A model generated the notes under the pieces. It was given only the letters and a program-made list of their open reading frames with translations. It had not been told where the DNA came from and ran no database searches. The translations under genes were made by a program, and so were the position numbers. Shown one piece after another: positions 1-5,614 of a stretch of DNA of 10,414 nucleotides; position 1 is the first letter of the stretch; each line of letters starts with the position of its first letter. The DNA is from Pseudomonas sp. (GTDB lineage: Bacteria > Pseudomonadota > Gammaproteobacteria > Pseudomonadales > Pseudomonadaceae), in NCBI GenBank assembly GCA_003525045.1, contig DQGF01000099.1, positions 467-10,880 of the forward strand, read 5' to 3'.

Positions 1-347
1 GAGGTGTGGTTGATGACCAGCTCGGTAATCACCCGTAGCCCGCGTTTGTGGGCCTCGGAAATGAAACGCTTGGCGTCGGCCATGGTGCCGTAATCGGAAT
101 GCACACCACGGTATTCGGCGATGTCGTAACCATCGTCGCGCCGTGGCGAAGGATAGAAGGGCAACAGCCAGATGGTATTGACGCCGAGGTCGGCAATGTA
201 ATCGAGTTTGGCGATAAGACCGGGAAAGTCGCCGATCCCGTCATTGTTGGAGTCGAAAAACGATTTGACGTGAACCTGGTAGATCACTGCATCCTTGTAC
301 CAGAGCGGATCCTTGATAAAGGTGGCTGCCTTGGGTTTCTTCGCCAT
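1..347 (-). CDS. treS: TreS, maltose alpha-D-glucosyltransferase (trehalose synthase), N-terminal part, cut by window edge
   Basis: Trehalose synthase interconverts maltose and trehalose in the cytoplasm. Only the first 115 complete codons are present; the gene continues beyond position 1. The protein starts [20 protein letters not shown] and continues with the typical GH13 start: [19 protein letters not shown] (about residues 23-41), [19 protein letters not shown] (61-79) and the beta-strand 3 region ending VINHT (111-115). This order matches the TreS subfamily rather than other amylases. The ATG at 347 is preceded by AGGAG at a suitable distance (354-358). In pseudomonads TreS usually carries a C-terminal maltokinase domain that makes maltose-1-phosphate for GlgE; that part lies outside the window, so the fusion is inference. 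It lies downstream of glgE on the same strand, across a 217-bp gap holding a REPIN. glgB often follows in related genomes but is not visible here. Confidence 0.96.
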   Translation of the reverse strand, partial: MAKKPKAATFIKDPLWYKDAVIYQVHVKSFFDSNNDGIGDFPGLIAKLDYIADLGVNTIWLLPFYPSPRRDDGYDIAEYRGVHSDYGTMADAKRFISEAHKRGLRVITELVINHT

Positions 348-353
348 TTGAAA

Positions 354-359
354 CTCCTG
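354..359 (-). promoter_or_regulatory. Ribosome binding site of treS
   Basis: On the minus strand CAGGAG lies 6 bases before the ATG at 347. Having its own good Shine-Dalgarno matters here because the REPIN and the 217-bp gap rule out direct translational coupling to glgE. Confidence 0.8.
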
Positions 360-413
360 TTGAATGCAAAATAACCACTGAGCCGGGCGCCAATCCGAGG
401 AGTGGTCGTTGCC

Positions 414-532
414 TGTGGCGAGGGAGCTTGCTCCCGCTCGGCTGCGAAGCAGTCGTAGAATTTGTCAATCGGGTGTACCTGAAGAAAACAGGGCCGCTGC
501 GCGCCCCAGCGGGAGCAAGCTCCCTCGCCACA
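414..532. repeat. REPIN (paired REP palindromes) between glgE and treS
   Basis: Two identical 25-base arms in opposite orientation occupy 414-438 and 508-532, a perfect inverted repeat around a 69-base spacer. Each arm contains the self-complementary core GAGGGAGCTTGCTCCC. The left arm is followed by CGGCTGCGAAGCAGTCG, which recurs almost unchanged at the right edge of the window (10395-10411). This is the architecture of Pseudomonas REPINs, non-autonomous elements thought to be moved by a RAYT transposase encoded elsewhere; no RAYT gene is in the window. Transcribed as part of a glgE–treS message, the arms could form a long hairpin. Confidence 0.9.
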
Positions 533-564
533 AAAGCTCATCTCCCTCTGAAGCACGGTGCACC

Positions 565-2565
565 TCAAGTAGTAGTCGTAAATCGCCAGATCCCGAACGG
601 CTGATGCGCCGGGTCGATACGCATGAACTGGTACTTGCCGTGCCAGGTCCAGCGATGACCGCTCATCAGATCTTCGCCCTGGCTGCTGGCGTCGTCCGGC
701 AAACCCATCTCCCACAGCGGTAATTCGAAATTCGCTTCCTGGACGTTATGCGGATCCAGGTTGACCGCCACCAGAATGAAATTGCTGCCATCGGCACTGC
801 GTTTGCCGAAATACAGAATGTTGTCATTCCAGGCGTTGTAGACCTTCAGCCCCAGGTGCGTCTGCAGTGCCGGGTTCTGTCGACGAATACGGTTGAGCTG
901 GGCGATCTCGGCAATGATGTTGCCCGGCGCGTTGAAGTCCCGCGGGCGAATTTCATACTTCTCGGAGTTGAGGTATTCCTCCTTGCCTGGCACGGGTGCC
1001 GACTCACAGAGCTCGAACCCCGAATACATGCCCCATAGACCGGAACCCATGGTCGCCAGCGCGGCGCGGATCAGGAAACCGGCGCGTCCCGATTCATGCA
1101 GGAACGCCGGGTTGATGTCCGGCGTGTTGACGAAGAAGTTCGGCCGGTAGCATTCGCGCCACGGTGACTCGTTGAGTTCGGTTAAATAGGTCGCCAGTTC
1201 GGCCTTGGTATTGCGCCAGGTGAAGTAGGTGTAGCTCTGGGAATAGCCGACTTTGCCCAGGCGCGCCATCATCGCCGGGGTGGTAAAGGCTTCGGCCAGA
1301 AAGATCACTTCCGGGTGCAACGCTCGCACATCGGCGATCAACCACTGCCAGAACGGCAGCGGCTTGGTGTGAGGGTTGTCGACGCGAAATATCTTCACGC
1401 CCTCCTCGACCCAACCGACCACGACGTCGCGCAATTCAACCCAGAGACTGGGGATTGCATCGGTGGCGTAGAAGTCGACGTTAACGATATCCTGGTATTT
1501 CTTTGGCGGGTTTTCGGCATATTTGATCGTGCCGTCCGGCCGCCAGTTGAACCAGCCCGGGTGTTGTTTGAGCCACGGGTGGTCCTGAGAACACTGGATG
1601 GCGAAGTCGAGGGCGATTTCCAGCCCATGCTCAGCGGCTGCCGCTACCAGCCGGCGGAAGTCTTCCCGGGTGCCCAGTTCCGAGTGAATCGCCTCATGCC
1701 CGCCCTCTTCGCTGCCGATGGCATAGGGGCTGCCTGGATCATCGGGTCCGGCGCTAAGGGAATTGTTCGGACCTTTGCGGTAGCTGCGGCCAATCGGGTG
1801 GATCGGTGGGAAGTACAGCACGTCGAAGCCCATGTCCTGGATCATCGCCAGCCGCGAATGCACATCGTTGAAGGTGCCGTGGCGAGCCGGGTCATCCGTG
1901 ATCGAGCGTGGAAACAATTCATACCAACTGGCGAACTGCGCCAGTTCCCGCTCGACGTCCAGCGGATATTCGGGACTCAGGCTTAAATATGCGCGGTGAT
2001 CAGCCTGCGCCATTAACTCGGCGCTACGTTGGTGCAGGAACAGCGCGACCTGCTCGGTTTCGAGCAGCCCGGACAATTCATGGTGCAGCGCCGCCAGATC
2101 TTCGCTCAGCTGACCTTCCGCACGCTCCGCCGCTTGCTGGACCTGGTTGCGTCCTTCCTGCAATTCCAGACTGACGGGCACGCCCGCCAGGTACTTTTTC
2201 TCAAGCTCATAGCGAAAGCTGGCGAACTGATCGATCCAGGCTTCGATACAAAATACATAACGGCCCTGCTCCACCACATGGAACTGGCCCTGCCAGCCAT
2301 TATTGCCCAGGCTGGCCATGACCTCGCTTTGCCAGGTCTCGTCGCCCTCGGCACGCCAGCGCACCCGTACGGCCAGTTGATCGTGGCCATCGGCAAACAC
2401 CTTGCTGGTCACCACCACGTCCTGCCCCGCCACGGCTTTGACGGCAAACTGCCCGCCATCGAGGGTCGGCATGGTGTTTTCGATCGCGATGCGCGGCAGC
2501 AGTAAAGCCTGCGACAGCGGCATATGCGGGTTGTAGTTGAGCTCTGTCGGTTTTTCAGCAGTCAT
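565..2565 (-). CDS. glgE: GlgE, alpha-1,4-glucan:maltose-1-phosphate maltosyltransferase
   Basis: GlgE transfers maltosyl units from alpha-maltose-1-phosphate to the non-reducing end of alpha-1,4-glucan in the cytoplasm. The 666-residue product has the usual GlgE length. The N-terminal beta domain (about 1-115) and a helical insert precede a GH13 barrel. Visible signatures are YFPPIHPIGR (251-260), DFAIQCSQDHPW (320-331), the nucleophile Asp396 in FRVDNPHTKP, the acid/base Glu425 in FLAEAFTTP and Asp483 in VNTPDI. The spacing of these three matches the characterised Streptomyces enzyme (394/423/480, from memory). I chose the ATG at 2565 because AAGGAGAG precedes it. A longer in-frame start at 2649 would add 28 low-complexity residues, and the ATG at 2571 is out of frame and stops at once. 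It is first in an operon with treS. All key residues are intact. Confidence 0.97.
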   Translation of the reverse strand: MTAEKPTELNYNPHMPLSQALLLPRIAIENTMPTLDGGQFAVKAVAGQDVVVTSKVFADGHDQLAVRVRWRAEGDETWQSEVMASLGNNGWQGQFHVVEQGRYVFCIEAWIDQFASFRYELEKKYLAGVPVSLELQEGRNQVQQAAERAEGQLSEDLAALHHELSGLLETEQVALFLHQRSAELMAQADHRAYLSLSPEYPLDVERELAQFASWYELFPRSITDDPARHGTFNDVHSRLAMIQDMGFDVLYFPPIHPIGRSYRKGPNNSLSAGPDDPGSPYAIGSEEGGHEAIHSELGTREDFRRLVAAAAEHGLEIALDFAIQCSQDHPWLKQHPGWFNWRPDGTIKYAENPPKKYQDIVNVDFYATDAIPSLWVELRDVVVGWVEEGVKIFRVDNPHTKPLPFWQWLIADVRALHPEVIFLAEAFTTPAMMARLGKVGYSQSYTYFTWRNTKAELATYLTELNESPWRECYRPNFFVNTPDINPAFLHESGRAGFLIRAALATMGSGLWGMYSGFELCESAPVPGKEEYLNSEKYEIRPRDFNAPGNIIAEIAQLNRIRRQNPALQTHLGLKVYNAWNDNILYFGKRSADGSNFILVAVNLDPHNVQEANFELPLWEMGLPDDASSQGEDLMSGHRWTWHGKYQFMRIDPAHQPFGIWRFTTTT

Positions 2566-2572
2566 CGAGCAT

Positions 2573-2580
2573 CTCTCCTT
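2573..2580 (-). promoter_or_regulatory. Ribosome binding site deciding the glgE start
   Basis: AAGGAGAG on the minus strand ends 7 bases before the ATG at 2565. It lies inside the longer reading frame, so it argues for the 666-residue protein and against the start at 2649. Another ATG at 2571 sits between the two but opens a frame that ends after five codons. Confidence 0.8.
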
Positions 2581-2655
2581 TACGCCCCATGGACGCTCTT
2601 GTGCTTGGTTGCCATTCGCGCAAGGCCGTCGGCCCCGGAATGAACTCACTTAGGT

Positions 2656-2683
2656 TCCGAGCGACGGGCGCGGGTAAAAGTTC
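2656..2683 (-). promoter_or_regulatory. Candidate AlgU (RpoE-like sigma factor) promoter for glgE–treS
   Basis: Read on the minus strand, GAACTT (2678-2683) is followed after exactly 17 bases by TCGGA (2656-2660). The AlgU/RpoE consensus in Pseudomonas is GAACTT, 16-17 bases, then TCTGA, so only one base of the -10 differs. A start near 2649 would give a leader of about 85 bases before glgE. An envelope or osmotic stress promoter would suit an osmoprotectant operon. It is a motif match found by eye, so chance remains possible. Confidence 0.35.
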
Positions 2684-2769
2684 ACGGGGATTTGCCAGAG
2701 TCATCGAGGGAATCAATTCCTTTGTGCGACGGTCAATCCACTTAAGCACGTCTTACGCCATGTGCCACC

Positions 2770-2775
2770 AGGAGG
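2770..2775 (+). promoter_or_regulatory. Strong ribosome binding site of the proline-rich small protein
   Basis: A perfect AGGAGG stands 8 bases before the ATG at 2784. The next in-frame ATG upstream (2760) would put this site inside the coding sequence, so 2784 is the preferred start. Confidence 0.85.
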
Positions 2776-2783
2776 CTACAAAG

Positions 2784-2951
2784 ATGGTTATTCCCGTCCC
2801 GGCTAAAACACCCGACCCGAACATCGATAACCCGACGATACCGCCGACCGAGCCGGAGCCGGTGCCTGAGCAAGAGCCACCGGGCACCACCCCACCGCCG
2901 CGGGAAGATCCGCCGGAGACCATGCCGCCGGTGATCGTCACGCCTGAATGA
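2784..2951 (+). CDS. Small proline-rich acidic protein, function unknown
   Basis: The 55-residue product begins MVIPVPAKTPDPNIDNP and has 20 prolines (36 percent), many as Pro-Pro pairs (20-21, 32-33, 43-44, 48-49) and one Pro-Pro-Pro (37-39), interspersed with Glu and Asp. It has no cysteine, no signal peptide and no membrane segment, so it is probably an extended cytoplasmic polypeptide. The perfect AGGAGG at ideal spacing is the main evidence that it is translated. A longer frame from 2589 exists, but its upstream part covers the glgE promoter region and has no ribosome binding site. I recall similar short proline-rich hypothetical proteins annotated in Pseudomonas but cannot name a family. 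The polyproline motifs predict a need for elongation factor P. It is divergent from glgE and convergent with the mgtC-like gene, 43 bases away. Confidence 0.75.
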   Translation: MVIPVPAKTPDPNIDNPTIPPTEPEPVPEQEPPGTTPPPREDPPETMPPVIVTPE

Positions 2952-2994
2952 TCCAGGGGATGTACACATCCAATGTAGGAGATGCCGAAGGCAA

Positions 2995-3498
2995 CTACAG
3001 GTGATTGTGTTCCTTCTCGAACATCTTCACGATCTTCGGCATCACCCCCAGAATCAGCAATGCCAGCAACGTACTGAGCACCGCCGTCGCCTCGCGTCCC
3101 AACCCGGCTGAAACACCGATGGCCGCGGTCATCCACAAGCCGGCGGCGGTGGTCAGGCCTTTGACGTGGCCTTCGTCGCCCTCCCGGTTTTTCAGGATGG
3201 TTCCGGCGCCAAGAAAACCGATCCCGGCGATCACGCCCTGTAACACCCGGCTCATGGCGTCGGCCTGGGAGCCGGACATCTGCGGCACCAGCACAAACAG
3301 CGCCGCCCCCAACGCCACCAGCATGTGGGTGCGCACCCCGGCAGCCTTGCCTTTTTGTTCGCGTTCAAAACCGAGGATCCCGCCCAACAGCGCAGCCATC
3401 AGCAGGCGCACGGTGATGCGTGTCAGCTGTGACGCATCCGTGATGTCGGCGAACTCCGCTTGCAGAGTCACCCAAACCTCATGCCACCAGGCGTTCAT
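2995..3498 (-). CDS. MgtC/SapB-family inner-membrane protein, short form
   Basis: The 167-residue product carries the family signatures in order: GGILGFEREQKGKAAGVRTH (39-58), GIGFLGAGTIL (92-102) and VKGLTTAAGLW (112-122). Four or five hydrophobic segments lie at roughly 27-43, 59-72, 84-101, 116-133 and 137-155, so it is an inner-membrane protein. MgtC proteins help growth at low magnesium and survival inside hosts, and in Salmonella MgtC inhibits the F1Fo ATP synthase. The cytoplasmic C-terminal domain of the roughly 230-residue virulence MgtC is missing, so this is the short SapB/YhiD-like form and its role need not match. The ATG at 3498 is preceded by AAGGA at 7 bases. The longer frame from 3582 would place that site inside the gene. 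No magnesium transporter gene adjoins it. Confidence 0.9.
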   Translation of the reverse strand: MNAWWHEVWVTLQAEFADITDASQLTRITVRLLMAALLGGILGFEREQKGKAAGVRTHMLVALGAALFVLVPQMSGSQADAMSRVLQGVIAGIGFLGAGTILKNREGDEGHVKGLTTAAGLWMTAAIGVSAGLGREATAVLSTLLALLILGVMPKIVKMFEKEHNHL

Positions 3499-3626
3499 GG
3501 CGCAGTCCTTGTGATGTGAATGGCTCGATAGAGGATGGACCGCGGCGACCATTAATCGGTTGCACAGAACGATGTCCGCCAATTGCGTCCTAACAGCTTA
3601 GAACCCTTCGAAAAAGGACACCTGAC

Positions 3627-3860
3627 ATGTCGATACGTATCGAAAACCAGACCTGCTTCTTCACAACCGAGAACGGCGAAGAAATTCGTCTGTGCCCCGA
3701 CGTCACCATCATTACTGACTCTGAAAAGGCCATGTCAGCGGTGGAGCTCAATGGCCAGCGTATCTACATCACCGAAGCAGAAGCCGATGCATTGACCGTA
3801 GCAGGTGCCGTCGACGGTCGTAAGCATTTGAAGGCCACCGACGGTGATTCGGTGATTTGA
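3627..3860 (+). CDS. DUF3203-like small protein, function unknown
   Basis: This 77-residue protein starts MSIRIENQTCFFTTENGEE. Its C-terminal half, with ELNGQRIYITEAEADAL and AGAVDGRKHLKATD, resembles what I remember of DUF3203, a family of about 75 residues largely confined to Pseudomonas and without known function. Alternating hydrophobic positions in the first 50 residues suggest a small beta-sheet domain followed by a helix. There is no signal peptide or membrane segment. The single cysteines (10 and 23) do not form a metal-binding pattern. AAGGA ends 8 bases before the ATG. It is divergent from the mgtC-like gene with 128 bases between the starts, so the two may share a control region. 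It lies upstream of ccoG on the same strand but is separated from it by 195 bp with two hairpins. Confidence 0.8.
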   Translation: MSIRIENQTCFFTTENGEEIRLCPDVTIITDSEKAMSAVELNGQRIYITEAEADALTVAGAVDGRKHLKATDGDSVI

Positions 3861-3885
3861 CTGACCCGTATCAACAACAGCCTCC

Positions 3886-3904
3886 GGCGCCTGATATAGG
3901 CGCC
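3886..3904 (+). terminator. Perfect 7-bp hairpin after the DUF3203-like gene
   Basis: GGCGCCT, five bases GATAT, then AGGCGCC form a perfect GC-rich stem starting 26 bases after the stop codon. No run of T follows, so it is not a textbook intrinsic terminator. It may protect the mRNA 3' end or act with the next hairpin. Confidence 0.4.
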
Positions 3905-3914
3905 AGCATCCCGT

Positions 3915-3940
3915 TGCGACAGGTGCTTCAACTTGTCGCA
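3915..3940 (+). other. Second hairpin (10-bp stem) in the ccoG leader region
   Basis: TGCGACAGGT (3915-3924), a six-base loop GCTTCA, and ACTTGTCGCA (3931-3940) pair over ten positions with one G-U. It lies 10 bases after the previous hairpin and its sequence is unlike the REP elements of this window. A T-rich stretch (3970-3974) comes 30 bases later, too far for a standard terminator. Confidence 0.5.
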
Positions 3941-3973
3941 GGCAGAGGCTTGCAGCCCGTCTGATCCGCTTTT

Positions 3974-4006
3974 TATTGCAATAGCTGAGTCTGTTATGCA
4001 AACAGA
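3974..4006. promoter_or_regulatory. Operator-like palindromes upstream of ccoG
   Basis: TATTGCAATA (3974-3983) is a perfect 10-bp palindrome. TCTGTT, five bases, AACAGA (3990-4006) is a perfect 6-bp inverted repeat. The two also contain a loosely repeated unit, TTATTGCAATAG at 3973 and TTATGCAAACAG at 3994, 21 bases or two helical turns apart. I do not recognise the regulator, and the expected ANR/FNR box (TTGAT, four bases, ATCAA) is absent. I find no convincing -35/-10 pair nearby. Confidence 0.25.
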
Positions 4007-4041
4007 TCGCCGCGCATAGTGCTCACGCCTGATGGAGGCTG

Positions 4042-4059
4042 ATGAGCGATAGACCATGA
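4042..4059 (+). other. Five-codon upstream ORF overlapping the ccoG start
   Basis: The first copy of the duplication reads Met-Ser-Asp-Arg-Pro-stop. Its TGA (4057-4059) overlaps the ccoG ATG in the arrangement ATGA, which usually permits termination-reinitiation. The GGAGG at 4034-4038 is only 3 bases from this upstream ATG but 17 bases from the ccoG ATG, so neither spacing is optimal. That it is translated is inference. Confidence 0.45.
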
Positions 4060-4069
4060 GCGATAGAAT
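4042..4069 (+). repeat. 14-bp tandem duplication across the ccoG start codon
   Basis: ATGAGCGATAGACC (4042-4055) is followed directly by ATGAGCGATAGAAT (4056-4069), two copies identical at the first 12 of 14 positions. The second copy begins with the ccoG start codon. Because 14 is not a multiple of three, the first copy is out of frame with ccoG. Confidence 0.9.
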
Positions 4070-5486
4070 CCCCGTCCGAACCCTGGAAAGCGTCCCGCCA
4101 GTACAAAGCTACGAGCCTTCGCGTGCAAAGATGAAGGCCAAGTCCAGCGACAACCTGATCCACACTCGCAGCTTCACCGGTCTGTTTCGCACGTTGCGCA
4201 TGAGCGGCGCAGGGTTTCTGTTTTTGCTGTTCTTCGGCACCGTGTGGTTGAACTGGGGCGGCCGCCAGGCGGTACTCTGGGACCTTTCCGAAAGCAAATT
4301 CCACATCTTCGGCGCGACCTTCTGGCCCCAGGATTTCATCCTGCTCTCGGCACTGCTGATCATTGCCGCGTTCGGTCTGTTTGCGATCACCGTGTTCGCG
4401 GGCCGGGTCTGGTGCGGTTACACCTGCCCCCAGAGCTCCTGGACCTGGATCTTCATGTGGTGCGAGAAGCTCACCGAGGGTGAACGCAACCAGCGAATCA
4501 AGCTGCAAGCCGCGCCCTGGGGCCTGAACAAGCTGATCCGGCGCTCGGCCAAACACAGCTTGTGGCTGGCGATCAGCCTGCTGACCGGCCTGACCTTTGT
4601 CGGCTACTTCACGCCGATCCGGCCGCTGGCCGAAGAATTGCTGACCTTGCAAATGGGCGGCGTCAGCCTGTTCTGGGTGCTGTTCTTCACCGGTGCCACT
4701 TACATCAACGCTGGCTGGCTGCGTGAAGCCGTGTGCATGCACATGTGCCCCTATGCGCGGTTCCAGAGCGTAATGTTCGACAAAGACACCCTGACCATTT
4801 CCTACGATGTCGCTCGTGGCGAAAACCGCGGCCCGCGCAAACGCGACGTGGCACCGGTTGAAGTCGGACTCGGTGATTGCATCGACTGCCAGCTGTGCGT
4901 GCAGGTCTGCCCGACCGGAATCGACATCCGCGACGGTTTGCAAATGGAATGCATCGGATGTGCGGCGTGCATCGACGCCTGTGATTCGATCATGGACAAG
5001 ATGGGCTATGCCCGTGGGCTGATCAGCTACACCTCGGAGCATGAGTTGCAGGGCGGCAAGACCCGTCTGCTGCGGCCACGGCTGATTGGCTACACCGCAG
5101 TGCTGCTGGTGATGATCGGCGCCCTCGCCTTGGCATTGGTCGAGCGGCCGATGGTCTCGCTGGACGTGAGCAAGGATCGTGGCCTGTTCCGCGAGAACAG
5201 TCAGGGGCAGATCGAGAACATCTATAGCTTGAAGGTCATCAACAAGACCCAGCAACGTCAGGACTACCGCTTGACCCTGGTCGAAGGCGACGGCTTCCAG
5301 CTGCAAGGCAGGACTGAACTGAGCCTGGCGCCCGGCGAGATCGTCGATGTGCCGGTGTCGGTGGCGATGACCAGCGAACGACCGAGCAGTGGGTCGCAGA
5401 GCATCAGCTTCAAGATTGTCGACAGTGATGAGCCAGCCATCTATAGCGTGGCCAAAAGCCGGTTTGTTGCACCGATGAATCGTTGA
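4056..5486 (+). CDS. ccoG: CcoG, cbb3-type cytochrome oxidase assembly protein (FixG/RdxA family)
   Basis: CcoG is an inner-membrane iron-sulfur protein for maturation of cbb3 oxidase; work in Rhodobacter supports a copper-reducing role that supplies Cu(I). The 476-residue product is of normal length. Hydrophobic segments lie near 52-67, 90-115, 167-186, 203-218 and 343-363. Membrane-side cysteines occur in RVWCGYTCPQ (120, 124) and CMHMCPYARFQ (227, 231). Two 4Fe-4S motifs follow, CIDCQLCVQVCP (275-285) and CIGCAACIDAC (299-309). The C-terminal 110 residues form the Ig-like FixG domain. The frame is closed upstream by TAG at 4050, and the N-terminus MSDRIPV matches relatives, so 4056 is the best start although GGAGG is 17 bases away. 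No ccoNOPQ or ccoHIS genes adjoin it, so it is a detached copy, possibly a second paralogue. Confidence 0.95.
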   Translation: MSDRIPVRTLESVPPVQSYEPSRAKMKAKSSDNLIHTRSFTGLFRTLRMSGAGFLFLLFFGTVWLNWGGRQAVLWDLSESKFHIFGATFWPQDFILLSALLIIAAFGLFAITVFAGRVWCGYTCPQSSWTWIFMWCEKLTEGERNQRIKLQAAPWGLNKLIRRSAKHSLWLAISLLTGLTFVGYFTPIRPLAEELLTLQMGGVSLFWVLFFTGATYINAGWLREAVCMHMCPYARFQSVMFDKDTLTISYDVARGENRGPRKRDVAPVEVGLGDCIDCQLCVQVCPTGIDIRDGLQMECIGCAACIDACDSIMDKMGYARGLISYTSEHELQGGKTRLLRPRLIGYTAVLLVMIGALALALVERPMVSLDVSKDRGLFRENSQGQIENIYSLKVINKTQQRQDYRLTLVEGDGFQLQGRTELSLAPGEIVDVPVSVAMTSERPSSGSQSISFKIVDSDEPAIYSVAKSRFVAPMNR

Positions 5487-5509
5487 TCCCTTAGACTGCG
5501 GTGCTGCCA

Positions 5510-5569
5510 TTCGCGGGCAAGCCTCGCGCCTACGGGATGATGACCGTAGGAGCGAGGCTCGCCCGCGAA
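5510..5569. repeat. REP-type long hairpin between ccoG and the MocR-type gene
   Basis: Arms 5510-5535 and 5544-5569 are inverted copies with 24 of 26 positions matching and an eight-base loop (5536-5543). The arm reads TTCGCGGGCAAGCCTCGC and onward, a different REP class from the one at 414-532 and 7964-8095. It starts 23 bases after the ccoG stop. It could stabilise or end the ccoG transcript, and it leaves only 45 bases before the next start codon. Confidence 0.85.
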
Positions 5570-5614
5570 GAAGTCACCTCGATTTTTTCTGAACGACACC
5601 CATCCAGGCACCCG

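Noticed and set aside
414..532. CRISPR array or attachment site
   Set aside because: The arms are inverted, not direct, repeats, with one pair per site and no cas or integrase genes. The REPIN explanation is sufficient.
2589..2783. N-terminal extension of the proline-rich protein
   Set aside because: It has no ribosome binding site and overlaps the upstream region of glgE, whereas the AGGAGG fits the ATG at 2784.
2958..2971. GGATG, four bases, CATCC hairpin between the two convergent genes as a terminator
   Set aside because: The stem has only five pairs and no T run on either strand.
3970..4006. ANR/FNR binding site in front of ccoG
   Set aside because: No TTGAT, four bases, ATCAA pattern can be found. 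The palindromes here have a different sequence.
4023..5510. 495-codon open frame on the minus strand opposite ccoG
   Set aside because: It mirrors ccoG in GC-rich DNA, has low-complexity Gln/His/Ala-rich content and no family signature. The ccoG protein on the other strand is unambiguous.
5501..5614. N-terminal extension of the MocR-type protein
   Set aside because: The added residues translate the REP hairpin and precede the conserved HTH start. GntR domains begin at about the chosen Met.
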